Source: Desulfonatronum thioautotrophicum
GTDB taxonomy: Bacteria > Desulfobacterota > Desulfovibrionia > Desulfovibrionales > Desulfonatronaceae
Reading direction: 5' to 3'
Assembly: GCF_000934745.1 (NCBI RefSeq)
Contig: NZ_KN882169.1
Location: forward strand, 66,039-130,038
DNA: 64,000 bases
A model generated the notes under the pieces. The model was not told where the DNA came from. It did not search any database and saw only the letters and a list, made by a program, of their open reading frames with translations. The position numbers and the translations under genes are program-made. Below, piece by piece: positions 16,720 to 24,022 of the stretch (positions within the stretch are counted from its first letter, which is position 1; every line of letters starts with the position of its first letter).

Positions 16720-17643
16720 TTATTGGAGATGTTCAGCAATTGCCTGGGCAAACGCATGAGCGGCCGGAGGGTGGTGGCGCAGCCAGAGTTCGGGTTCGAT
16801 GAGTTCCAGTTCCATGACCACAAGATTTCCGTGTTTGTCCCGGACCATGTCCACCCGACCGTAGCTCGGAACCGGATCGCAGGCGGCCATGGCGCGTTGG
16901 GCCAGTTCCACGTGCTCTTGTGTCGGGTCAAGGTGATGAACCGTGCCGCCGTGATCGTCCTGGACCCGAAAGTCTCCCGCCTTGGGAACCTTGCGCACGG
17001 CGTGGGTGACGCGGCCGTTGACGACCATCACCGTGTCCTCCCCGGTTTGGACCACGTCGCGAATGAACGGCTGGAGCAGAAAGGACTCGGCCGCGAGAAG
17101 CGGGCGGACTCGTTCCTGGAGCGTATCAGCGGCGTCGCGATGCACCCGGTAGGTGTGACGGGCCCCGCCGGAAACACAGGGCTTGAGCACGGCCTCTTCC
17201 CATCCGGCGGCGTCGAGCAGATCGTGTAGGTTTTGGGGGGCGTCTGGTTCCAGGAGCTGGAATGGGACCACCGGAACGTCCCGGGCCCGCAGATCGACGA
17301 GATAGTGTTTGTCCAGGTTCCACCAGATGGTTTCCGGAGCGTTGCACAGTCGGGTCTCGGCCTGAACGCGACGCAACCATGCGTGGAATTCGGATATCCG
17401 GTCGAAGTAGTCCCAGGTGGTCCGGAAGACGGCGCAGCGAAACGTCGACCAATCCACGTCCGGAGCGGCCCAATCCAGGCGGACCGAGGAGAGTCCGAGT
17501 TCCGCGAGTGCGTTTTGCAACAGTTCATCGTCGCGCAGAATGTTGCGCAGGTACCAGTCGTGCGGAGCGGCGCTGGTCGCGGCGTAGCGGCTCTCGGTCA
17601 GAAGGGCCACGTCGACTGTGGGATGATGGAGTGCGGGAGGCAT
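16720..17643 (-). CDS. ATP-grasp domain protein
   Basis: A 307-residue predicted carboxylate-amine ligase. The ATP-grasp core runs from about residue 95 to the end: NLDKHYLVDLRARDVPVVP, then VLKPCVSGGARHTYRV, then LLQPFIRDVVQTGEDTVMVV and the metal-binding VVMELELIEPELWL. It resembles the RimK/glutathione-synthetase-like group that includes DcsG of cycloserine synthesis; substrate is unknown. It begins 84 bp after hgcB on the same strand and shares that region's high GC. A link to mercury methylation is possible but unproven. Confidence 0.8.
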   Translation of the reverse strand: MPPALHHPTVDVALLTESRYAATSAAPHDWYLRNILRDDELLQNALAELGLSSVRLDWAAPDVDWSTFRCAVFRTTWDYFDRISEFHAWLRRVQAETRLCNAPETIWWNLDKHYLVDLRARDVPVVPFQLLEPDAPQNLHDLLDAAGWEEAVLKPCVSGGARHTYRVHRDAADTLQERVRPLLAAESFLLQPFIRDVVQTGEDTVMVVNGRVTHAVRKVPKAGDFRVQDDHGGTVHHLDPTQEHVELAQRAMAACDPVPSYGRVDMVRDKHGNLVVMELELIEPELWLRHHPPAAHAFAQAIAEHLQ

Positions 17644-17727
17644 GATTTCGTCTTGAGAATCAGGGTTATGGTTTCAGGCGGATGTTTCGCGGCTGTTTTT
17701 GGAGAACCGGCGGCGTGCCGCGGCGTT

Positions 17728-18003
17728 TCAGCAGCATTGGGGTGTAGTGCTTTTCGGAAGCCATGTCTGGATGATGTAGGACGCGCAACCCACGCCGGGC
17801 GTCACGGCCACGGCTTCGGTGGGGCAGTTCAGGGCGCAGGCCCCGCATTCCATGCAGGCTTCGCGGTCCTGGATGTCGGCCTTGTCCTTCTTCAGCACGA
17901 AGACGCGGTGCGGGCAGACCGCGACGCAGAGGCCGCAGCCCACGCATTTGTCCCGGTCATATGCCAAGGTGGCCACGTTTTGAAGATGGTGGAATCGCTT
18001 CAT
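17728..18003 (-). CDS. hgcB: HgcB, 2[4Fe-4S] ferredoxin of mercury methylation
   Basis: HgcB is thought to reduce the corrinoid of HgcA and handle Hg(II) during methylmercury formation. The 91-residue product has two CX2CX2CX3C motifs (Cys20/23/26/30 and Cys50/53/56/60), an isolated Cys73 and a C-terminal Cys90-Cys91 pair. Those extra cysteines distinguish HgcB from ordinary ferredoxins, and Cys73 has the same number as in the characterised Desulfovibrio/Pseudodesulfovibrio protein. I chose the ATG at 18003, with GAGGA upstream; it follows the hgcA stop by 11 bp. The longer open frame upstream lies inside hgcA. Confidence 0.93.
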   Translation of the reverse strand: MKRFHHLQNVATLAYDRDKCVGCGLCVAVCPHRVFVLKKDKADIQDREACMECGACALNCPTEAVAVTPGVGCASYIIQTWLPKSTTPQCC

Positions 18004-18014
18004 GGCATGCGTCC

Positions 18015-19193
18015 TCACTGAAGGTTGCCCCAGATGAAGCAGATCACGGACAGCACCGTGGAACCGGCGAGAATGGGGATGGCTGCCCGCATTTCCCTTT
18101 CCACACCCGAGGGCGACGTGTAGGGTGTGGACCCGGTGAAGTTCAGGGCCGTCCAGGCGGAAAGGGTCATGGTCCACAACCCCGCCCCCACCAGCGCGGG
18201 CCAAGCCGGGGAGGGGAAGAGCAGCGGCAGGGCCAGGGCCGGGATCACCGCTACACCGGCTCCGGCCAGGGAAAAGAGGCGGGTGGGCAGCCGGGGCAGC
18301 ATTAATGGAAAGGCGACGGCTCCGGTCAACAGGCCGAAAAGGGTGGCCGTGGCGGCCAGGATCCAGCGCTGGAAAACGGCCCCAGGGGCAAACTCCGTTC
18401 CGATGAGGCTCAACACCGCCGCCGCGGCCAGGACCGCGAGAATTATTTTCCAGCCCAGGACCAGTTCCACGGGCACCACGGCAAGGCGTTCCATGAAGGT
18501 AAAGGTGACTTCCCGCATGGCTTCGTCGGGACCCTGGTCCAGAAAGCGCGGCAGATCCACGGCCCGGATCGGCCCCAGGACGGCCTCGAAACCCGTGGCC
18601 TTTTGCACGTCCCGGAGCCGGACACCGTTGGCGGATAGTTGGGGTAGAATCAGCCGACGATGGGACACGACGAGGTCCAGGCCGGACTTGCGCACTTGGA
18701 GTGCGACGGCTTCAGCGCTGAAGGAACCTTTGCCTCCGGCGCACCAGACGTTGATGCCCCGGGTGTCCGTCACCAGTACCCAGGCGCTTCGTCCGCGCAG
18801 GGCGAAGCGGACCGTGTCGAAGGTCAACTTGTAGTTGGCCGTGACCACCACCGGGGCGTCGGGGGATGGAGCGCCCACGGCATAGAGCCCCGGATTGACG
18901 GTATAGTTGTTCCGATCAAGTCCCAGCCGGGCCCGGCAGTCGCCAAGGCGGTCCCAAAGCGTTGGAAGGGGCTTGACGCGAGGGACGCGTCCCGATGGGG
19001 TGGCGATGAACCCGTCCACATAGGGCTCGATCCGATAGCCCGGCAGATCGTCTACTCCCGCACCGGGAGCCGGGGGCGGACCTCAACAGGGAGCGGCATC
19101 TGGATCCGTGCTTGGCCCGACGATGGAGGAAAGGCCAGGAAGTGTCTTGTCGGGCAAGAGCTGATCCATGGAAAAGGGCTGTGATGATTTCAT
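18015..19193 (-). CDS. hgcA: HgcA, mercury-methylating corrinoid membrane protein (in-frame UGA at codon 37)
   Basis: HgcA carries a corrinoid whose methyl group is transferred to Hg(II). The cap-helix motif NVWCAGGK, unique to HgcA, is present with Cys151 (Cys93 if counted from an internal GTG). The corrinoid domain is followed from about residue 225 by four or five membrane helices. Two starts are possible. The ATG at 19193 overlaps the arsR stop (ATGA) and gives 392 codons with a single in-frame UGA at codon 37 (19083-19085), directly after a Cys codon; coding-like sequence ([12 protein letters not shown]) continues between UGA and the domain. The GTG at 19019 gives 334 residues but has no ribosome site. 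I favour the long form with UGA read as selenocysteine; that part is inference. Confidence 0.9.
19054..19070 (-). promoter_or_regulatory. Candidate bacterial SECIS stem-loop in hgcA
   Basis: On the hgcA mRNA, CTCCC-GGTGC-GGGAG forms a 5-bp stem (6 with a G-U pair) whose loop starts with GG. The loop begins 18 nt after the in-frame UGA. Spacing and the leading G fit the loose bacterial SECIS consensus as I remember it. The surrounding sequence is GC-rich, so a chance stem is possible. Confidence 0.45.
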
Positions 19194-19468
19194 GGTCCTT
19201 CCAGCTTGGCGATGAGGTTCTTGAACAGAGTCAGTCGTGACTTGTCCACGCAGTAACAGATGCGAGGCCCGTTGATTTCCCCCTGGATCAGCCCGGCCTC
19301 CTTGAGCAGCTTTAGGTGCTGGCTCACCGTGGATTGAGCCAAGGGCAGGATGTTCACGATTTCGCCGCAAATGCATCTGTCTGCTTGCAACAGGTGGCGC
19401 AGGATGGTCACCCGGGCCGGGTGGCCCAGGGCTTTGCAACATTGGGCAATGATCTGAACGTCGGTCAT
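19190..19468 (-). CDS. ArsR-family transcriptional repressor upstream of hgcAB
   Basis: A 92-residue winged-helix regulator. The core is [16 protein letters not shown], followed by [26 protein letters not shown], where CICGE resembles the CxCGE-type metal/metalloid site of ArsR proteins and [16 protein letters not shown] is the recognition helix. Further Cys residues (CC at 10-11, CYC near 71) could bind thiophilic metals. Its stop overlaps the hgcA start as ATGA, so regulator and methylation genes form one coupled operon; arsR-like genes beside hgcAB are known from other methylators. The GGGAG ribosome site lies 5 bases before the ATG. Confidence 0.92.
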   Translation of the reverse strand: MTDVQIIAQCCKALGHPARVTILRHLLQADRCICGEIVNILPLAQSTVSQHLKLLKEAGLIQGEINGPRICYCVDKSRLTLFKNLIAKLEGP

Positions 19469-19489
19469 GGGGACTCCCTTGAATCACTT

Positions 19490-19543
19490 TATCGTTGATA
19501 GACGATAGGATGGGGGGGCGTCAATTCATCATCGTGAAACGAT
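19490..19543 (-). promoter_or_regulatory. arsR-hgcAB promoter with two operator-like inverted repeats
   Basis: On the minus strand TTGACG (19519-19524) and TATCAA (19495-19500) are 18 bp apart. An inverted repeat TATCGT-N6-ACGATA (19490-19507) overlaps the -10 box, and ATCGT-N3-ACGAT (19531-19543) lies just upstream of the -35 box. Both share the half-site ATCGT/ACGAT. The placement is as expected for autorepression by the ArsR protein encoded next to it. Confidence 0.6.
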
Positions 19544-19582
19544 CAGTGGGGATGATTACATAATTCATTTTGTCTTGCGGGT

Positions 19583-19611
19583 TTGACGTATTTGGGATCA
19601 GCAGATATACT
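19583..19611 (+). promoter_or_regulatory. Strong sigma-70-type promoter for nifU-like/gltX
   Basis: TTGACG (19583-19588), 17-bp spacer, TATACT (19606-19611), about 50 bp before the NifU-like start codon. Confidence 0.65.
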
Positions 19612-19659
19612 ATTTAGTTTTTTGCTATTTATCCCCTTCAGCGCGAAGAAAAGGAGATC

Positions 19660-19884
19660 ATGATGCGGGAAAAGGTTCAGGCGGTGCTGGAAACAATCAG
19701 GCCGCATTTACAACGAGACGGCGGGGATGTGGAACTGGTGGACGTCTCGGAGGACGGTGTGGTCACGGTGCGGTTGACGGGGGCTTGCAAGGGATGCCCC
19801 ATGTCGCGAGTAACGCTGAAAAACGTCGTGGAAAAGACCATCTTGAAGGAATTGCCCGGGATCAGGTCGGTTCAGACGGCTTAG
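19660..19884 (+). CDS. NifU-like C-terminal domain protein (iron-sulfur carrier)
   Basis: A 74-residue stand-alone NifU C-terminal domain, a scaffold or carrier for [4Fe-4S] clusters. It shows the family pattern IRPHLQRDGGDVELVDV and the cluster-binding GACKGCPMSRVTLKN with the CxxC pair near residues 45-48. AAGGAG precedes the ATG; a second ATG follows at once and either may be used. It has a strong promoter and is 70 bp upstream of gltX. Fe-S demand from the many ferredoxin-type enzymes in the window fits, but the link is only contextual. Confidence 0.92.
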   Translation: MMREKVQAVLETIRPHLQRDGGDVELVDVSEDGVVTVRLTGACKGCPMSRVTLKNVVEKTILKELPGIRSVQTA

Positions 19885-19954
19885 CGGGATATCGGGATAC
19901 GAAACAGATAGTCAGCGGGCCTCGGCCCGTATTTACATGTACAAGGAGCAGGCA

Positions 19955-21367
19955 ATGACCCAGGTTATTACGCGATTTCCGCCCAGTCCCACCGGACATT
20001 TGCATGTCGGCGGCGCTCGTACGGCTTTGTTCAACTGGCTTTGGGCGCGCAAGAATGGCGGGAAGTTCATTTTGCGGATTGAGGACACGGACGTGGCCAG
20101 ATCTTCCGAAGAAATGACCCAAGGCATTTTGGACGGGATGCGCTGGCTGGGGCTGGATTGGGACGAAGGCCCGTACTTTCAGAGCCGGCGAATTGATTTA
20201 TACAACCAGTACATTGATCAGTTGCTGGAAACCGGGCATGCCTATTTTTGCGCCTGTACGCCGGACGAGGTGGAAGCCATGCGCGCCGAAGCCCGTGCCA
20301 CCGGGGCCGTACCCAAATACAACGGCCGGTGCCGCGGCAGAGATCTGAAAAATGGTCCGGGCAGGGTGGTGCGGTTCAAAACTCCGGAAAGCGGGGAGAC
20401 CGCATTTCAAGACTTGGTCAAAGGTCCTGTGGCCGTGCCGAATGCCCAGTTGGACGACATGGTTCTGCGTCGACTGGACGGTATGCCCACGTATAATCTG
20501 GCTGTAGTGGTGGATGACGTGACCATGAACTTGACCCATGTCATTCGTGGCGACGATCACCTCAGCAACACTCCGAAACAGGTTCTGCTCTACGAGGCCC
20601 TCGGCCGGGATCTACCACGGTTCGCTCATGTGCCAATGATTCTTGGTCCGGACAAAAAGAAATTGAGCAAACGACACGGGGCTACTTCGGTAACAGCCTA
20701 CAGAGATATGGGGTATTTGCCTGAAGCCATGGTCAACTATTTGGTCCGGCTGGGCTGGTCCCATGGCGACCAGGAAGTTTTTCAGCTGGACGAGTTGCTT
20801 CAGGTTTTCAGCCTGGACCACCTGGGGACGGCGGCCAGTGTCTTTGACCAGGGCAAACTGCTCTGGCTGAATAATCACTACATTAAAAACGAGCCTATTG
20901 AACGGATAGCGTCTCTCCTGGACGTGCATTTGACTGAACGCGGCTGGGGTGGAGCTGACGAGAACTATTTACAGTCCATTGTGCCCTTGTTGCAACCTCG
21001 GGCAGGGACCATGGTGGAAATGGCCGAGATGGCTGAGTTTTTCGTTGTCGAAGACGAGAGTGTCCCCATGGACCCGGCCATGGTGGACAAATTCTTGACG
21101 CCCGAGGTCAGGGAGCATTTCGGCAGACTGCGGCCTTGGTTGGCAGAGATGCCCGTGTTTGATCAGCAGAGCCTGGAAACGATGTTCAAGGAGTACCTCG
21201 GCGAGCAGGGCGTGGCGTTTAAGGTTTTGGCACAGCCTCTGCGAGTGGCGCTGACCGGCAAAACCAAAAGTCCGGGACTATACGAAATTATGGAAGTTCT
21301 GGGCAAGGATAGGGTGCTTCGCAGGCTGGCCAGGGTGAGCGGAAGGGAGGAAGAGCCGATTGGCTGA
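19955..21367 (+). CDS. gltX: Glutamyl-tRNA synthetase
   Basis: Charges tRNA-Glu. The 470-residue class I enzyme has the HIGH-type motif FPPSPTGHLHVGGARTALFN at residues 8-27 and KLSKRHG (KMSKS type) near 238. CACTPDEVEAMR is the zinc-region segment. The start at 19955 has AAGGAG nine bases upstream; a start 18 bases earlier overlaps that site. No separate glutaminyl-tRNA synthetase was seen here, so the enzyme's discrimination cannot be judged. Confidence 0.95.
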   Translation: MTQVITRFPPSPTGHLHVGGARTALFNWLWARKNGGKFILRIEDTDVARSSEEMTQGILDGMRWLGLDWDEGPYFQSRRIDLYNQYIDQLLETGHAYFCACTPDEVEAMRAEARATGAVPKYNGRCRGRDLKNGPGRVVRFKTPESGETAFQDLVKGPVAVPNAQLDDMVLRRLDGMPTYNLAVVVDDVTMNLTHVIRGDDHLSNTPKQVLLYEALGRDLPRFAHVPMILGPDKKKLSKRHGATSVTAYRDMGYLPEAMVNYLVRLGWSHGDQEVFQLDELLQVFSLDHLGTAASVFDQGKLLWLNNHYIKNEPIERIASLLDVHLTERGWGGADENYLQSIVPLLQPRAGTMVEMAEMAEFFVVEDESVPMDPAMVDKFLTPEVREHFGRLRPWLAEMPVFDQQSLETMFKEYLGEQGVAFKVLAQPLRVALTGKTKSPGLYEIMEVLGKDRVLRRLARVSGREEEPIG

Positions 21368-21395
21368 GAGAGGCTTTGAAGTCAGACGAGTTTCA

Positions 21396-21423
21396 TAAAA
21401 AAGGGCGGCGTGTGAGCCGCCCT
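21396..21423 (-). terminator. Rho-independent terminator of rpmB
   Basis: An 8-bp stem (21402-21409 with 21416-21423, six-base loop) is followed on the minus strand by six T. It sits between the convergent gltX and rpmB genes, 13 bp after the rpmB stop. Confidence 0.85.
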
Positions 21424-21436
21424 AGCAGGAAGTGCA

Positions 21437-21652
21437 TTATGCTTCTGCGACTGGGTGGGCCACAGGCTTGATCACGGCATCGGAGCGGATGCATCGGGTA
21501 CAGACCTTCAGACGTCGGGTCTCGCCGTCGGGCATTTGGGCCCGGACCTGTTGCAGGTTGGGCAGGAATCGACGTTTGGTTTTGTTGTTGGCGTGGCTGA
21601 CGTTATTACCAGTGTGGGGACGTTTCCCACAGATGTCACAAACCTTGGACAT
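21437..21652 (-). CDS. rpmB: 50S ribosomal protein L28
   Basis: A 71-residue ribosomal protein of the zinc-binding (C+) form: CDICGK at residues 5-10 and CTRCIRS near 51-57. The [20 protein letters not shown] segment is diagnostic of L28. GAGGAGAAATAAGCC precedes the ATG, a good ribosome site. It is divergent from the DUF177-rpmF-plsX operon, with 265 bp between. Retention of all four Cys suggests no zinc-free paralogue replaced it. Confidence 0.95.
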   Translation of the reverse strand: MSKVCDICGKRPHTGNNVSHANNKTKRRFLPNLQQVRAQMPDGETRRLKVCTRCIRSDAVIKPVAHPVAEA

Positions 21653-21917
21653 GGCTTATTTCTCCTCAACAAAATGGTTGACTTGTGCTCACGGCAGAGC
21701 GAAAGCGCATGGCGAACAATTGAATGCTGCTCGGGGCATGCGGCTCGTGAACTTCTTACCCGACGTTTCGTGCATCCACCGTACACCCATAAGAGGCGGA
21801 CGCAGGGCATCCGCATGTACGAAACCGAGTCTTTTAGCTGGACTCTGTATATTTGGCAAGAGATTTCTTGACAATCCGGGTCGGGTGGGGATACGTATTT
21901 CGCTTTGGGAGAGAGCA

Positions 21918-22439
21918 ATGACGGACATGTATATCGAGACAACCAGTCTCCCGGTCGAAGGCCGGGAGTTTTGTTTTGAGGACCAACGGATCTGGGCTGA
22001 TCCTATCCACGAATTCCACCTTCCTTACCGTATAGCCGAGCCTTTTTCAGCGGTTCTGCGTATCGTGCCCCATGCTGATGGCTGTTCGCTCGAAGGAACG
22101 CTACGCGGCTCGTTGGCCATACCCTGTGATCGCTGCGCCGAGGAGTTCATCCTGTCCGTTGAGACGGAGTTTCATGAGTTTGAGGCCTATCCGGAAACAG
22201 CCAGTCGGTCGGATGACGCCTGGTGGATCGTTGAAAAGGACGGTCTGTATTACCTGGATGTGGCGGGCTTTCTTTGGGAGCAGCTCCAGCTGGCCCATCC
22301 GGACAAGCCGCTGTGTTCGGTGCTGTGTCGGGGCATTTGTGCTCACTGCGGAACGAACAAAAACGTCGGAAGCTGTGATTGCGCTCCACCCAGCGGAGAT
22401 TCTCGTCTGGCCGCCCTGCACTCCCTCAAGCTTTCTTGA
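21918..22439 (+). CDS. DUF177/YceD family protein
   Basis: A 173-residue protein of the DUF177 (YceD) family, usually found directly before rpmF and linked to 23S rRNA/ribosome assembly. The central CDRCAEEF motif and the C-terminal CSVLCRGICAHCGTN segment are the conserved cysteine-containing elements. A longer open frame begins 486 bp upstream but overlaps rpmB and lacks similarity. The ATG at 21918 has GGGAGAGAG upstream; an ATG three codons later is possible. A TTGACA at 21868-21873 may be its -35 box, though the matching -10 (GATACG) is poor. Confidence 0.85.
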   Translation: MTDMYIETTSLPVEGREFCFEDQRIWADPIHEFHLPYRIAEPFSAVLRIVPHADGCSLEGTLRGSLAIPCDRCAEEFILSVETEFHEFEAYPETASRSDDAWWIVEKDGLYYLDVAGFLWEQLQLAHPDKPLCSVLCRGICAHCGTNKNVGSCDCAPPSGDSRLAALHSLKLS

Positions 22440-22492
22440 TGGAGGCGGAACACAGGGAGCTGGCGAGCACGACTGATGGAAAGTTTCAGACT

Positions 22493-22520
22493 TTGTAACT
22501 TCCCTAGGCCTGCATAATAT
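22493..22520 (+). promoter_or_regulatory. Candidate promoter of rpmF-plsX-fab operon
   Basis: TTGTAA (22493-22498), 16-bp spacer, TAATAT (22515-22520), 45 bp before the rpmF ATG. Confidence 0.45.
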
Positions 22521-22565
22521 TTTTCTTTTCCAACAACACTTATCATCTTTTAAGGACACCTCACC

Positions 22566-22757
22566 ATGGCATTGCCCAAAAAGAAAACCTCCCGTTCAAA
22601 GCGCGGTATGCGCCGATCCCACGACGCTGTGGCTATTCCTAATCCCATTTACTGTGAGTGCGGCGAGTTGACACGATCCCATCGTATCTGTTCCGCTTGC
22701 GGCACGTACAAAGGTGTCCAACGTATCGCCGTCAAAGAGCCGGATGCAGCAACATAA
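22566..22757 (+). CDS. rpmF: 50S ribosomal protein L32
   Basis: A 63-residue zinc-binding L32. MALPKKKTSRSKRGMRRSHD is the invariant N-terminus, and CECGELTRSHRICSACG carries the four zinc ligands. It overlaps the start of plsX by 14 bp, the usual bacterial coupling of ribosome and phospholipid synthesis genes. Confidence 0.97.
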   Translation: MALPKKKTSRSKRGMRRSHDAVAIPNPIYCECGELTRSHRICSACGTYKGVQRIAVKEPDAAT

Positions 22758-23943
22758 GCCCTGCATCGCCGTGGACGCCATGGGAGGGGACTTCGGCCCT
22801 TCGGTGGTTGTCCGTGGAGTGCTGGACGCAATGGGCTCGGATGACATCAAGGTCATCCTGGTCGGCCGCGAGCCTGAAATTCAAGCGGAGTTGAGCGCTG
22901 CCAAAGCGATGGACGTTGACGTTGAGGTGGTGCACGCCGAACAGGTGGTGGACATGCAGGACAAGCCCTCGGATGCCCTGCGCCGCAAGAAGGACAGTTC
23001 GGTTCAGGTCGCTTTTCGGCTGGTCAAAGAGGGACGGGCGGACGGTATGGTCAGTGCCGGCAATTCCGGAGCGACGTTAGCCTGTGGGATGTTCACCCTG
23101 GGGCGAATTGAAGGCATCGACCGACCGGCTTTGGCTGGCATTCTGCCCACCGAGAAAAAACCCATGGTGCTTATCGATGTTGGTGCCAATGTCGATTGCA
23201 AGCCGCACAACCTGTTGCAGTTCGCAATCATGGCCGATGTGTTGGCCAAGTCGGTTCTGGGTGTTTCCCGGCCTCGTATCGGCCTGATGAGCATCGGCGA
23301 AGAAGAAGGCAAGGGCAACTATCAGGTCAAGCTGGCTTTTGACTTGTTGCGCAAATCTTCTCTGAATTTCAAGGGCAACGTTGAAGGGCGGGATGTCTTT
23401 ACAGGCGATGTGGACGTGGTTGTTTGCGACGGGTTCGTAGGGAATGTCGTCTTGAAGTTGAGCGAAGGTCTGGCTCTATCTCTTGGGCGACTGCTCAAGC
23501 GGGAATTACTCGCCGGTTTTTGGTCACGTTGCGGGTGTATGTTCTCCAGTAAGGCCTTACGACGCTTTTCCCGGCGCATCGATTACGCCGAATATGGAGG
23601 TGCGCCCTTGCTGGGGTTGAAGGGCATCGGCATCGTCTGTCACGGAGCGTCCAACGCCAAGGCCTTGAGCAGCGCGGTCCATATGGCCGCGGCATTCATT
23701 CGGAATCGTTCCAACGATCACTTGCTGGAGGAACTCAGCGTGAATCGGGACCTTGTCCAGATTCAACGTGGACCGAATTCCGTCTCATCCAGGGAGCGAC
23801 GGGGAACAATCGGCGATTCTCCCTCGGACTTTTCTGAGATTACTTCAGACATGCCGGCTGATCAGTCCCACAAAAAGCTCGTCTCGGTGCGCCGTGGCCA
23901 CGACGACACTTTTGGACATCTTTCCATGCCACTCTCGACCTGA
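22744..23943 (+). CDS. plsX: Phosphate acyltransferase PlsX
   Basis: Makes acyl-phosphate from acyl-ACP, the first step of phosphatidic acid synthesis with PlsY. The N-terminus CIAVDAMGGDFGP and the later SAGNSGA, DVGANVDCKP and GFVGNVVLK motifs are typical. At 399 residues it is about 50 longer than most PlsX because of a C-terminal, Ser/Arg-rich extension after residue 345, probably disordered. The ATG at 22744 overlaps rpmF; a start ten codons earlier is also open. Confidence 0.93.
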   Translation: MQQHKPCIAVDAMGGDFGPSVVVRGVLDAMGSDDIKVILVGREPEIQAELSAAKAMDVDVEVVHAEQVVDMQDKPSDALRRKKDSSVQVAFRLVKEGRADGMVSAGNSGATLACGMFTLGRIEGIDRPALAGILPTEKKPMVLIDVGANVDCKPHNLLQFAIMADVLAKSVLGVSRPRIGLMSIGEEEGKGNYQVKLAFDLLRKSSLNFKGNVEGRDVFTGDVDVVVCDGFVGNVVLKLSEGLALSLGRLLKRELLAGFWSRCGCMFSSKALRRFSRRIDYAEYGGAPLLGLKGIGIVCHGASNAKALSSAVHMAAAFIRNRSNDHLLEELSVNRDLVQIQRGPNSVSSRERRGTIGDSPSDFSEITSDMPADQSHKKLVSVRRGHDDTFGHLSMPLST

Positions 23944-24022
23944 AGGCAAAGGGCACAAGCTGCACCTACCGAGCCAGGCGTCCCTCAAAAAAAAATTGCG
24001 CTGTTGCGCATACTCGAGATTT

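Noticed and set aside
17724..17730. UGA stop of hgcB as another selenocysteine codon
   Set aside because: The protein ends in the expected Cys-Cys pair at the expected length; translation beyond the UGA gives no family-like sequence.
21432..21917. 162-residue N-terminal extension of the DUF177 gene
   Set aside because: It overlaps rpmB on the other strand and is not protein-like; ATG 21918 with a ribosome site is better.
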